A model generated the notes under the pieces. That model was not told where the DNA came from and did not search any database. It was given only the letters and a program-made list of their open reading frames with translations. From JBCCFK01 sp965262315 (GTDB lineage: Bacteria > Actinomycetota > Acidimicrobiia > Acidimicrobiales > UBA8592), in NCBI GenBank assembly GCA_965262315.1, contig CBDHFJ010000027.1, forward strand, positions 22,791-86,790: a stretch of 64,000 nt of DNA, read 5' to 3'. Position numbers and translations under genes: made by a program. Below are positions 15,103 through 22,006 of the stretch, in pieces; position 1 is the stretch's first letter, and every line of letters begins with the position of its first letter.

Positions 15103-16268
15103 TGTTCGACGTCGACCTCGCCTTCCCGCTCTCGGCGGGCCTCGTGGCCGCCTTCAACCCCTGCGGCTTCGCCATGCTGCCCGCGTACGTGTCGTACTTC
15201 CTGGGCCTCGAGTCCGACGACGAGACCAACATGGCCAAGAACGTGATCCGGGGCCTCGTGGTCGGGCTCACGATGACGCTGGGCTTCATCGCCGTCTTCG
15301 GCCTGGTGGGGATCTTGACGTCGACCATCGTCAGCGAGGGTGCGATCAACTCGCGCATCCCGTACGCCACCGTCGGGTTCGGCGTCCTCATGGTGCCGCT
15401 CGGCATCGCCATGCTGCGCGGGTACGAGCCGAAGCTGAACATTCCCCGTCTCCAGCTGGGTGGCGGAAGCAGCCAGTTGCCGTCGGTCTTCCTGTTCGGC
15501 GTGTCCTACGCCGTGGTGTCGATCTCCTGCACGATCGGCATCTTCCTGTCGGTGGTGGCGTCGTCGTTCGACGACGGCAGCATCGCCGACGGCACCGCCC
15601 AGTTCGTCGCCTACGGCGCCGGCATGGGACTGGTCATCATGGTGCTCACGATCGGCGTGGCGCTGGCCCGGAGCTCGGTGGCCACGAACATGCGGAAGGT
15701 GCTGCCCCACGTCAACAAGATCTCGGGCGTCATGCTGGTGCTGGCCGGCATCTATCTCACCATCTACGGCTGGTGGGAGATCCAGGTCCTGGACACAGGC
15801 GACCCCAACCCGTTCGCCGACTCGGTCGTCGGCCGCTTCGAGGACCTCCAGGTCCGGGTCACCACCTGGGTCAACGACGTCGGCGCCGGCCGGCTGGCGC
15901 TCGGCCTGACCGTCCTGATGGTCGGCATCCTCACCTGGGCGCTGACCTCGACGCTGACCAAGCGCAACGATCGCCTGGCCCTGCGTGGCGCCTTCCTGGC
16001 GGTCTGGGCGCTGATCGAGGTGCTGCGCTACGACTTCGACCTGCTGGTGCTGCCGCTGCTGCGGACCATCGCCGACATCCCCGAGCGGGTCGGCAACTGG
16101 TTCACCGATCCGTGGCGCTTCCCGGTCCTGTTCGAACTGCTGGCCGCAGCGACCATCGGTGCCATCGTCTGGTTCTGGGCCCGCCGCCGGTTCGCGGCCT
16201 CGGCACGGACGACCGACGCCCCGGGCGACGCCGACGACGAGTCCACCGACAGCCTCCTCCCCGCCTGA
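15102..16268 (+). CDS. ccdA: Cytochrome c biogenesis transmembrane protein CcdA, with C-terminal extension
   Basis: CcdA moves electrons from cytoplasmic thioredoxin across the membrane. The conserved FNPCGFAMLPAYVSYFLG of helix 1 (Cys21) and the SCTIGIF of helix 4 hold the redox Cys pair. Six hydrophobic helices cover about residues 1-220. The protein is 388 residues long, about 150 more than usual; the extra part has three further hydrophobic segments and a polar acidic tail. ATG 15102 overlaps the upstream TGA. The extension may be an accessory membrane domain; I recognise no family in it. Confidence 0.9.
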   Translation: MFDVDLAFPLSAGLVAAFNPCGFAMLPAYVSYFLGLESDDETNMAKNVIRGLVVGLTMTLGFIAVFGLVGILTSTIVSEGAINSRIPYATVGFGVLMVPLGIAMLRGYEPKLNIPRLQLGGGSSQLPSVFLFGVSYAVVSISCTIGIFLSVVASSFDDGSIADGTAQFVAYGAGMGLVIMVLTIGVALARSSVATNMRKVLPHVNKISGVMLVLAGIYLTIYGWWEIQVLDTGDPNPFADSVVGRFEDLQVRVTTWVNDVGAGRLALGLTVLMVGILTWALTSTLTKRNDRLALRGAFLAVWALIEVLRYDFDLLVLPLLRTIADIPERVGNWFTDPWRFPVLFELLAAATIGAIVWFWARRRFAASARTTDAPGDADDESTDSLLPA

Positions 16269-16310
16269 CGCCTGCCGCCGCTCGACCCCGCGGAGGCGGG
16301 TGGCGGCCGC

Positions 16311-16316
16311 TACCGT
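16311..16316 (+). promoter_or_regulatory. Candidate -10 box of the decayed hydrolase gene
   Basis: TACCGT ends 6 nt before ATG 16323, so the promoter has outlived the reading frame. Confidence 0.35.
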
Positions 16317-16322
16317 CGTGCC

Positions 16323-16925
16323 ATGCTCGCCGCCTTGCTGGAGCGCCACGACGTCACCGAAGAGCTGGACATCCGGTCCCGGCTCGGGTTCATGGCGTAC
16401 CACGGCGGGTCACTCGAGAAGACCACCGACGCCATCGCCCGCGAGGCGGCCGAGTTGGCCGGCGCGTCCTACTACGGCGTGGTCCAAGAGGACGAGGATC
16501 CCACCCACATCGCCAGCACCCGAGTCGTGCCCGAAGACAGCGAGGCCCTGGCCTCGTTTCTCGACCACGTCGACGTGGTGCTCACCATTCACTCGGGCTA
16601 TGGGCGCGAGCACCTGTTCCACTCGGTGCCCCTCACCTGGGCGGTCGCAACCGGGCGCTCGCCAATCACGTGGCCGCACACGCCCGCTTCGCCCTCCCCC
16701 GGTTCACGTTCCACAGCGATCTCCGCGAGATCCCCAAGGAGCTGGCCGGCCAGCATCGGATGAACCCGGTCAACCGGCCTCGCCACGGAGAGGACCGGCG
16801 GCGTCCAGATCGAGCTCCCGCCCACCATCCGCTGGAACCGAGCCTCGAATGGGGCTGGTCCGACCATGGCTCGATCGGCCGGGCACCGCAGGTGCAGACC
16901 CTCATCCACTGCCTCGCCGGGGTGA
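16323..16925 (+). pseudogene. Frameshifted poly-gamma-glutamate hydrolase-like gene
   Basis: The start matches the PGH (poly-gamma-glutamate hydrolase) family: LDIRSRLGFMAYHGGSLEK, then ASYYGVVQ, then VVLTIHSGYGRE. After about 16640 the frame is lost, but family sequence continues in the second frame (LGGRNRALANHVAAHARFAL, then DLREIPKELAGQH and NPVN), returns to the first near 16780 (TGGVQIELPPTIRW) and appears to leave it again near 16840 (EWGWSDHGSIGRAP). Each shift can be repaired by one base in or beside a C or G run. The original product was about 200 residues. Stop at 16925 is in the first frame. Either the gene is decayed or the assembly has local indels. Confidence 0.75.
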
Positions 16926-16962
16926 TGCCGCAGCGCGGAGCTGGCCCCTGCCCGCGCCTCGA

Positions 16963-16968
16963 TAGGGT
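16963..16968 (+). promoter_or_regulatory. Candidate -10 box of the LLM oxidoreductase gene
   Basis: TAGGGT ends 6 nt before ATG 16975. Confidence 0.4.
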
Positions 16969-16974
16969 CCGCCC

Positions 16975-17904
16975 ATGGACTTCCGGATCTTCATCGAGCC
17001 CCAGCAGGGCACCACCTACGACGACGTGCTCGCCCTGGCCACCGCCGCCGAGCGCCTGGGCTTCGACGGGTTCTTCACCTCGGACCACTACCTGCGCATG
17101 GGCGACACCGACGGGCTCCCCGGCCCGCTCGACGCCTGGACCACGCTCGCCGGACTGGCCCGCGACACCGAGCGGATCCGCCTCGGCACCCTGGTCACAC
17201 CGGTGACGTTCCGCCACCCCGGCTCGTTCGCCATCCAGGTCGCCCAGGTGGACCACATGAGCGGGGGCCGGGTCGAGATCGGCCTCGGCGCAGGCTGGTA
17301 CGACGCCGAACACGCGGCCACGGCCATCCCCTTCCCCGAGCTCGGCGACCGATTCGACCGCCTCGAGGACACCGCCGACATCCTCACCGGTCTCTGGGAG
17401 ACCCCGGTCGGCGAACTGTTCTCGTACACCGGCCAGCACTACTCCATCCTCGACTCACCGGCGCTGCCCAAGCCACACCAGCAGCCCCGGCCGCCCATCG
17501 TCATCGGCGGCGGTGGTCGAAAGCGGACGCCGCGCCTCGCCGCGACGATCGGCGCCGAGTTCAACCTCCCGTTCGCACCCGTGGACGTGTGGAAGGACGC
17601 GGTCGACAACGTGCGCGCCGCCTGCGTCACTCACGACCGGGACCCGGACGACTTGGTCTACTCGGTGGCCCAGGTCGCCTGCGTCGGCGCGGACGAGGCC
17701 GAGGTCGAGCGTCGCGCCGCCGCCATCGGTCGGGAGCCGGCGGAGCTGCGCGAGAACGGCGTGGCCGGCACCCCAGACGAGGCCGCGGCGAAGATCCGCT
17801 CCTACGCCGAGGCCGGCTGCGACCGCATGTACCTCCAGTACCTGACGATCGACGACCTCGACCAGATCGAACTGCTGGCAGCCGAGGTGCTCCCCAACGT
17901 CTGA
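16975..17904 (+). CDS. LLM-class F420-dependent oxidoreductase
   Basis: A 309-residue TIM-barrel protein of the luciferase-like monooxygenase superfamily. It starts MDFRIFIEPQQGTTYDD and shows GFDGFFTSDHYLRMG, IRLGTLVTPVTFRHPG and SGGRVEIGLGAGWYDAEH, the usual strand-ends that line the deazaflavin or flavin pocket. The last segment (AEAGCDRMYLQYLT) is typical of the F420-using actinobacterial group. Substrate is unknown. It is one of five LLM enzymes in the window. The ATG is supported by the TAGGGT box. Confidence 0.88.
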   Translation: MDFRIFIEPQQGTTYDDVLALATAAERLGFDGFFTSDHYLRMGDTDGLPGPLDAWTTLAGLARDTERIRLGTLVTPVTFRHPGSFAIQVAQVDHMSGGRVEIGLGAGWYDAEHAATAIPFPELGDRFDRLEDTADILTGLWETPVGELFSYTGQHYSILDSPALPKPHQQPRPPIVIGGGGRKRTPRLAATIGAEFNLPFAPVDVWKDAVDNVRAACVTHDRDPDDLVYSVAQVACVGADEAEVERRAAAIGREPAELRENGVAGTPDEAAAKIRSYAEAGCDRMYLQYLTIDDLDQIELLAAEVLPNV

Positions 17905-17920
17905 CGATCGCGGGCCCGGC

Positions 17921-18619
17921 TCAGCGGGCCAGCACCATCAACGACCACCCGCCGAGGACTCGGGCCGCCACGTCTTCGTTGATTCGGAAGAGGACCTGGC
18001 GAGGCAGGCGCAGCAATCTGCGCTTGGCCGACAGGCCCCGAGCGTCGATGCCCACGCCGGTGTACATGGTGTCGACCACCTCGAAGCCGCAGTCGGCCAG
18101 GGTGGCCAGCGCGGTGCCCTTGGTGAAGTAGTGCAGATGCCCGATGCGTTCACGGTTGCGCAGCATCGGCGTGCCCCGCAGGACGCTCAGGGCCGTGAGG
18201 TCGAGCGGGATGTGGAACACCGAGTGCCGGCCCAGGCCGACCAGACCGCGGAGGAACCCCAGGTAGTCGTCGACGTGCTCGAACACGTCGAGGGCCATCA
18301 CCAAATCGACCGGCGGCGTGCCCTGGTCGGGGTGGCCGAGCCGGAACTCGACACCGTCGTCCCCGCTCGCCAGGGCGAGCCGGTGGGCCTGTGGTGACAC
18401 GTCCCAGCCGACCCACGACGAGCCCACACCGGACGACGCGAGCGAGCGCAGCACGCCACCCGTGCCGCAGCCGACATCGGCGATCGAGGTGGGCGTGACG
18501 CCGTTCCGCTCGAGCAGGCGGATGATCTGACCCGCCTTCCAGTCGGCGTCGCCCTCGTGCCAGTCGGGGTTGGCGTCGAGGTAGGTGTTGTCGGCGTAGA
18601 TGCCTCCGTCGTCGCTCAC
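17921..18619 (-). CDS. Class I SAM-dependent methyltransferase
   Basis: A 232-residue protein with the SAM-binding motif I IADVGCGTGGVLRSL, an acidic end of strand 2 (VGWDVSPQA) and motif post I LVMALDVFEHVDDYLGFL, which resembles UbiG/Coq3-type and 2-polyprenyl methyltransferases. The C-terminal half is basic. The start is GTG 18619, overlapping the pdxH stop (GTGA). Substrate is unknown. Confidence 0.85.
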   Translation of the reverse strand: MSDDGGIYADNTYLDANPDWHEGDADWKAGQIIRLLERNGVTPTSIADVGCGTGGVLRSLASSGVGSSWVGWDVSPQAHRLALASGDDGVEFRLGHPDQGTPPVDLVMALDVFEHVDDYLGFLRGLVGLGRHSVFHIPLDLTALSVLRGTPMLRNRERIGHLHYFTKGTALATLADCGFEVVDTMYTGVGIDARGLSAKRRLLRLPRQVLFRINEDVAARVLGGWSLMVLAR

Positions 18620-19257
18620 GGCGCCAGCCGATCGATCGACCAGCCCGCCTCGCCGCGCCGGTAGCGGATGCGGTCATGGAGCCGGTTGGGACGCCCCTGC
18701 CAGAATTCGATCACCTCGGGGAGGACCTCGTAGCCACCCCAGTGAGGCGGACGCGGCACCGGACCGTCGGCGAACCGGGCCTCGGCATCGACGTGACGCG
18801 CGTCGAGCACCGACCGGGACTCGATCACCGTGCTCTGCGGGGACGCCCAGGCGCCGAGCTGGCTCCCGCGCGGCCGCTTCGAGAAGTAGTCGTCGGATTC
18901 CTCGGTGGCGACCCGCCGGGCCGGTCCGACCACGCGGACCTGGCGCCGCAGCGGGAGCCACCCGAACGTCAGCGCGGCCCGCTCGGACGTGTCGAGTGCC
19001 TCGGCCTTGGCGCTCTCGTAGTTGGTGAAGAACGAGAAGGCCCCGGTGGCGGGATCGACGCCCTTGAGCAGCAGGTAGCGGGCGCTGGGCCACCCGTCGG
19101 CGTCGACGGTGGACACCACCATCGCGTTCGGCTCCCACAGTTCGGCGTCCTCGGCGTCCTGGTACCAGGCACGGAAGAGCTCGAACGGGGCATCGGGCAC
19201 GTCGGCGATGTCGAGGCCTTCGCTCTCGTAGTGCTCGCGCCGGTCGGCAAGATCCAT
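18616..19257 (-). CDS. pdxH: Pyridoxamine 5'-phosphate oxidase
   Basis: PdxH oxidises pyridoxine or pyridoxamine phosphate to PLP with FMN and oxygen. The 213-residue sequence has the family order: EPNAMVVSTVDADGWPSARYLLLKG (abbreviated: NAM..TVD..G.PSAR..LLKG), FFTNYESAKAEAL, VRVVGPARRV, SDDYFSKRPRGSQLGAWAS, EFWQGRPNRLHDRI and a C-terminal WSIDRLAP, the last being the usual RLAP end. ATG 19257 is chosen as the family start; an upstream ATG at 19299 would add 14 unrelated residues. It overlaps the methyltransferase gene by GTGA. Confidence 0.95.
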   Translation of the reverse strand: MDLADRREHYESEGLDIADVPDAPFELFRAWYQDAEDAELWEPNAMVVSTVDADGWPSARYLLLKGVDPATGAFSFFTNYESAKAEALDTSERAALTFGWLPLRRQVRVVGPARRVATEESDDYFSKRPRGSQLGAWASPQSTVIESRSVLDARHVDAEARFADGPVPRPPHWGGYEVLPEVIEFWQGRPNRLHDRIRYRRGEAGWSIDRLAP

Positions 19258-19305
19258 CGTCAGAGTGTCGCACGGCCCGGACTGCGGCCCCGGGCTCATC
19301 TGGCT

Positions 19306-19671
19306 TCAGCGGCGTCGACCCCGGAGCCGGTCGAGGTCTCGGCGTTCCCGCTTGGTGGGCCTGCCCGCGCCGCGGTCGCGGACCCCTGCCGGCGCCACGA
19401 ACTCGCGCTTCGGCGGCGGCGGCGAGTGATCGACCAGACACTCGGCCGCGCGCTCGGCGCCGACCCGCTTCTCGATCGTCTCCACCACCTCGACGACGCG
19501 CAATCGCTGGCCCACCGTGGCCTCGACCCGATCCCCCTGCTTGACCCGGTGTGCCGGCTTGACCTTCGCACCGTTCACGCTGACGTGGCCACCGACGACA
19601 GCCGTCTTCGCAGCCGAGCGGGTCTTGTAGAGCCGGACTGCCCACAGCCAACTGTCCACCCGCGCGGTCAT
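19306..19671 (-). CDS. S4-domain RNA-binding protein (Hsp15-like)
   Basis: A 121-residue protein with an N-terminal S4 domain: MTARVDSWLWAVRLYKTRSA, then VVGGHVSVNGAKVKPAHRVKQGD (abbreviated). Hsp15/YrfH-like proteins bind stalled 50S subunits that carry peptidyl-tRNA. The C-terminal half is basic (PPPPKREFVAP, then GRPTKRERRDLDRLRGRRR) and likely binds RNA. ATG 19671 is preferred because the S4 domain begins there; the longer frame is extended by unrelated sequence. Confidence 0.88.
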   Translation of the reverse strand: MTARVDSWLWAVRLYKTRSAAKTAVVGGHVSVNGAKVKPAHRVKQGDRVEATVGQRLRVVEVVETIEKRVGAERAAECLVDHSPPPPKREFVAPAGVRDRGAGRPTKRERRDLDRLRGRRR

Positions 19672-19720
19672 GGGGCGAGTCTTGCCGATCCGCGCCGGAG
19701 CTGCGCACCCATTCCGACGA

Positions 19721-20500
19721 CTACGGACCGACCAGCCCGCGTCGCAGCGCAGCGACCGCTGGAGCGTCACCGGTCATGCTCACCGCACCGAGGGGGGAGC
19801 GCCCGAGCAACAGCGCCACGAGGTCATTGGCCACGCCCGAGACGATCATGTCCGGATCGGGCCGGGCGTCGATCACCGACAGGGCACCGTCCGCGGCCAC
19901 TGCCGTGATCGCCGGCGCGTCGACCGCCTCGAAGGTCACCACGGCGGACAACTCCGGCACCGTCCGCGCGCGCCGGACCCGCAACGGGAGGACCCAGTGG
20001 CCGAACCGGAGCGGCCACGGGTCGAGGCCGAGGCCGAGGTCGGACCCGTGGACCATCACCTCGACGAGCCGCAACAGGCCGAGCTCCCGCAGGGTGACCG
20101 CGCCCAGCGGATCGGTGGTGTCCGTGGAGATCATCGGCCGGTCCCAGTCGTCAGCCGACAGTCCGGACAACAGCCTCGTCAGCGCGTCGCTCTCGGCCGC
20201 GAGACTGTCGATCACGTGATGCCTCGGCTCACCGAGCGCCGGGCGCAACGTGAAGGGGCGTTGGAGGTCCCGTCCGCCCGGGTAGTAGGCCGACGGTTGG
20301 CCCGCGCAGGTCGCCTCGGTGATCTGGGTCAACACCTTGGCCCCGTAGCGGAGGTGGCAGGCGACGGTCAGCACGGTCCAGTCGGGGAGAAGGGTCGGCT
20401 GTTCGAGCGCGTCGAGCTCGGCGCAGGCGGCGACGAGGCGCGCAGTTCGCGCCTGGATGTCCCCCACGACCGCGCGCATGTCCAGCGTTGTGTCCGCCAC
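19721..20500 (-). CDS. DinB/MDMPI-fold protein (maleylpyruvate isomerase N-terminal type)
   Basis: A 259-residue protein of the mycothiol-dependent maleylpyruvate isomerase N-terminal family. TLLPDWTVLTVACHLRYGA carries the LPDWTxxxxxxH metal-site pattern, and LRLVEVMVHGSDLGLG has the second His region (ExxVHxxDL). The C-terminal part (VADGALSVIDARPDPDMIVSG, shortened) matches the SCP2-like second domain. Such enzymes use mycothiol as cofactor, in line with mshA in this window; the substrate here is unknown. GTG start with GGAGGG upstream. Confidence 0.82.
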   Translation of the reverse strand: MADTTLDMRAVVGDIQARTARLVAACAELDALEQPTLLPDWTVLTVACHLRYGAKVLTQITEATCAGQPSAYYPGGRDLQRPFTLRPALGEPRHHVIDSLAAESDALTRLLSGLSADDWDRPMISTDTTDPLGAVTLRELGLLRLVEVMVHGSDLGLGLDPWPLRFGHWVLPLRVRRARTVPELSAVVTFEAVDAPAITAVAADGALSVIDARPDPDMIVSGVANDLVALLLGRSPLGAVSMTGDAPAVAALRRGLVGP

Positions 20501-20583
20501 CCCTCCAGGGTTTCACATGGGCTCACCACCGGACAGTGACACATCCGCCCTCCAGCGTTGCGGGCCGACCGGATGGCGGGCGC

Positions 20584-20589
20584 TACGGT
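20584..20589 (+). promoter_or_regulatory. Candidate -10 box of the crcB pair
   Basis: TACGGT ends 8 nt before ATG 20598. No fluoride riboswitch is recognisable in the preceding 90 nt. Confidence 0.4.
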
Positions 20590-20597
20590 CGTCGGCC

Positions 20598-20984
20598 ATG
20601 GATCGGCGAAGCGTGGTGGCGGTCGCCTCCGGTGGTGTGGTCGGCGCCGGCCTCCGGTGGCTCATCGTCGATCGGGTCGACGGCGGCATCGACTCCGCCT
20701 CGTGGCCGTGGGGCGTGTTCCTCGCCAACGTGCTCGGCTGCCTGCTCCTGGGAGCAGCCGTCACCGGCCTCGCGGCGCGGCCGGCCTCACAGGTGCTCGG
20801 CGTCACCGTCGGGTTCTGCGGCGCCCTGACGACCTTCTCGGCGTTCGCGCTCGACGCCGCGTTCTTCGTTCGCGACGACGACTGGACACTGCTGATCGCG
20901 TATGTCGCGGTCTCGTTCTCCGCCGGCGCGGCGGCGTTCGTCACCGGCAGGGTCGCCGGCACGCATCGCTGGGCGGCCGCGTGA
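20598..20984 (+). CDS. crcB: Fluoride channel subunit CrcB/FluC, first copy
   Basis: FluC proteins are small dual-topology membrane proteins that export fluoride. This 128-residue copy has four hydrophobic helices, GAGLRWLI in helix 1, FLANVLGCLLLG in helix 2 with the channel Asn, and GFCGALTTFSAFALD in helix 3 with the Na-site and Phe-box residues. It overlaps the next crcB copy by GTGA. Two different copies in tandem suggest a heterodimer, as in other Gram-positive bacteria. Confidence 0.93.
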   Translation: MDRRSVVAVASGGVVGAGLRWLIVDRVDGGIDSASWPWGVFLANVLGCLLLGAAVTGLAARPASQVLGVTVGFCGALTTFSAFALDAAFFVRDDDWTLLIAYVAVSFSAGAAAFVTGRVAGTHRWAAA

Positions 20985-21310
20985 CCGCGGTCGCGTTCGG
21001 CTTCCTGGCCGCCATCGGCGCGGTGGCCCGATGGCGGGCGTCGCGCGTGAATCGGAGCGGCGCCCCGATCGGCACCCTCGCCGTGAACGTGTCTGCCGCC
21101 TTCGTGCTCGGCCTGTTGCACGACGTCGGCGACGGCGCCCTCACCGCGGTCGGTGCGGGCCTGCTGGGAAGCCTCTCGACGTTCTCGACGGTCATCCGCG
21201 AGCTGGTCGATCAGTCCGAGCGCGGTGAGGTGGCCAGGGCGACCGCGTACGTGACCGCCACCGTGGTGTTGGGCATCGGTGCGGCATGGCTCGGCATCGA
21301 GCTGCGCTGA
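20981..21310 (+). CDS. crcB: Fluoride channel subunit CrcB/FluC, second copy
   Basis: The second subunit has 109 residues and four helices, with FGFLAAIGAVARWR at the start, GTLAVNVSAAFVLGLL (channel Asn) and GLLGSLSTFSTVIRE (Phe box reduced to one Phe). The GTG start overlaps the first copy's TGA. Differences in the Phe box between the two copies fit a heterodimer with two non-identical pores. Confidence 0.92.
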   Translation: MTAVAFGFLAAIGAVARWRASRVNRSGAPIGTLAVNVSAAFVLGLLHDVGDGALTAVGAGLLGSLSTFSTVIRELVDQSERGEVARATAYVTATVVLGIGAAWLGIELR

Positions 21311-21321
21311 GCGCCGGACGG

Positions 21322-21327
21322 TAACGT
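21322..21327 (+). promoter_or_regulatory. Candidate -10 box of the DsbA/FrnE-like gene
   Basis: TAACGT ends 6 nt before ATG 21334, supporting that upstream ATG, which lies before the in-frame UGA, as the real start. Confidence 0.45.
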
Positions 21328-21333
21328 CGGGGC

Positions 21334-21957
21334 ATGCAAACCGTCCCGCTGACCGTCTGGTCCGACTTCCTCTGACCGTGGTGCTATGTCGGGACGGTTC
21401 GTCTCGACGACGTGCAGGAGCACTTCGGCGACAAGGTCGACATCACCTGGAAGAGCTTCCTCCTCCGCACCGAGCCCAAGGCGACCTCGCGGGACAAGTT
21501 CGTCCGCTACACCCAGGGCTGGAGCCGCATGCAGGAGATGGAGCCCCGAGCCGACTTCCGGCCCTGGGCCAGCGACGACGAGCCACCGTCGTCGAGCCTG
21601 CCCGCACAGATCGCCCACAAGGTCGTCGCCGGCAACTGGCCCGAGGCGGCACGGCCGATGCACGACCGGCTCATGACCGCGTACTTCACCGAGAACCGGA
21701 CCATCTCGGACTGGCAGGTGCTGGCCGACGTGGCCGCCGAGGCCGGGGTCGACCGGGACGAGTTCCAGGCGATGGCGCAAGAGCAGCGGCCGTCGCTCGC
21801 CCAGGTCGTCATCGACGAGCACAACTCGGCCATCGAGCAGGGCATCACGGCCGTTCCCACCGTGCTCATCAACCAGGTCCTGCCGGTGCCCGGGGCCCAG
21901 GACAGCGACTCCTACATCGCCTGGATCGAGCGCATCCTGGAGCGACAGGGCGACTGA
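21334..21957 (+). CDS. DsbA/FrnE-family oxidoreductase, probable selenoprotein (UGA at residue 14)
   Basis: Reading from ATG 21334 gives VWSDFL-[TGA]-PWCYVGTVRLDD, where FrnE-family proteins have VWSDFxCPWCYxG. The TGA at 21373-21375 sits exactly at the first Cys of the CPWC active site, so the site would be Sec-Pro-Trp-Cys (residues 14-17). The frame is open on both sides and runs 207 residues in total, normal for FrnE-like proteins, with the family C-terminus GITAVPTVLINQ containing the cis-Pro. A 9-10 bp hairpin starts 11 nt after the UGA. A start downstream at GTG 21412 would lose the active site. A Cys-to-stop mutation or base error (TGC to TGA) is the alternative. Confidence 0.72.
21387..21409 (+). 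promoter_or_regulatory. SECIS-like hairpin after the in-frame UGA
   Basis: GTCGGGACG, loop GTT, CGTCTCGAC: nine pairs (one G-U), with a further U-G at the base. The stem begins 11-12 nt after UGA 21373-21375 and the loop lies 21 nt from it, with G as the first loop base. These fit the published bacterial SECIS model (UGA-to-loop about 16-37 nt, small loop, G in first two positions). No bulged U is evident. Confidence 0.55.
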
Positions 21958-22006
21958 GCGTCCGCGGTGCCGGAAGGTCTGCCCTCCCGACACCGCGTCG
22001 TCAGCC

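Noticed and set aside
17913..17930. GGCCCG / GCTCAG / CGGGCC as a bidirectional terminator
   Set aside because: Only 6 bp, no U-run, and inside the 3' end of the methyltransferase gene.
20501..20597. Possible fluoride riboswitch before crcB
   Set aside because: The conserved crcB-motif elements (GGNGAUGG and the pseudoknot partner) are not present.
21412..21957. Downstream GTG start for the DsbA/FrnE-like gene, avoiding the UGA
   Set aside because: It would drop the CxxC/UxxC active site and the first strand of the fold, while the upstream ATG has a promoter box and family sequence.
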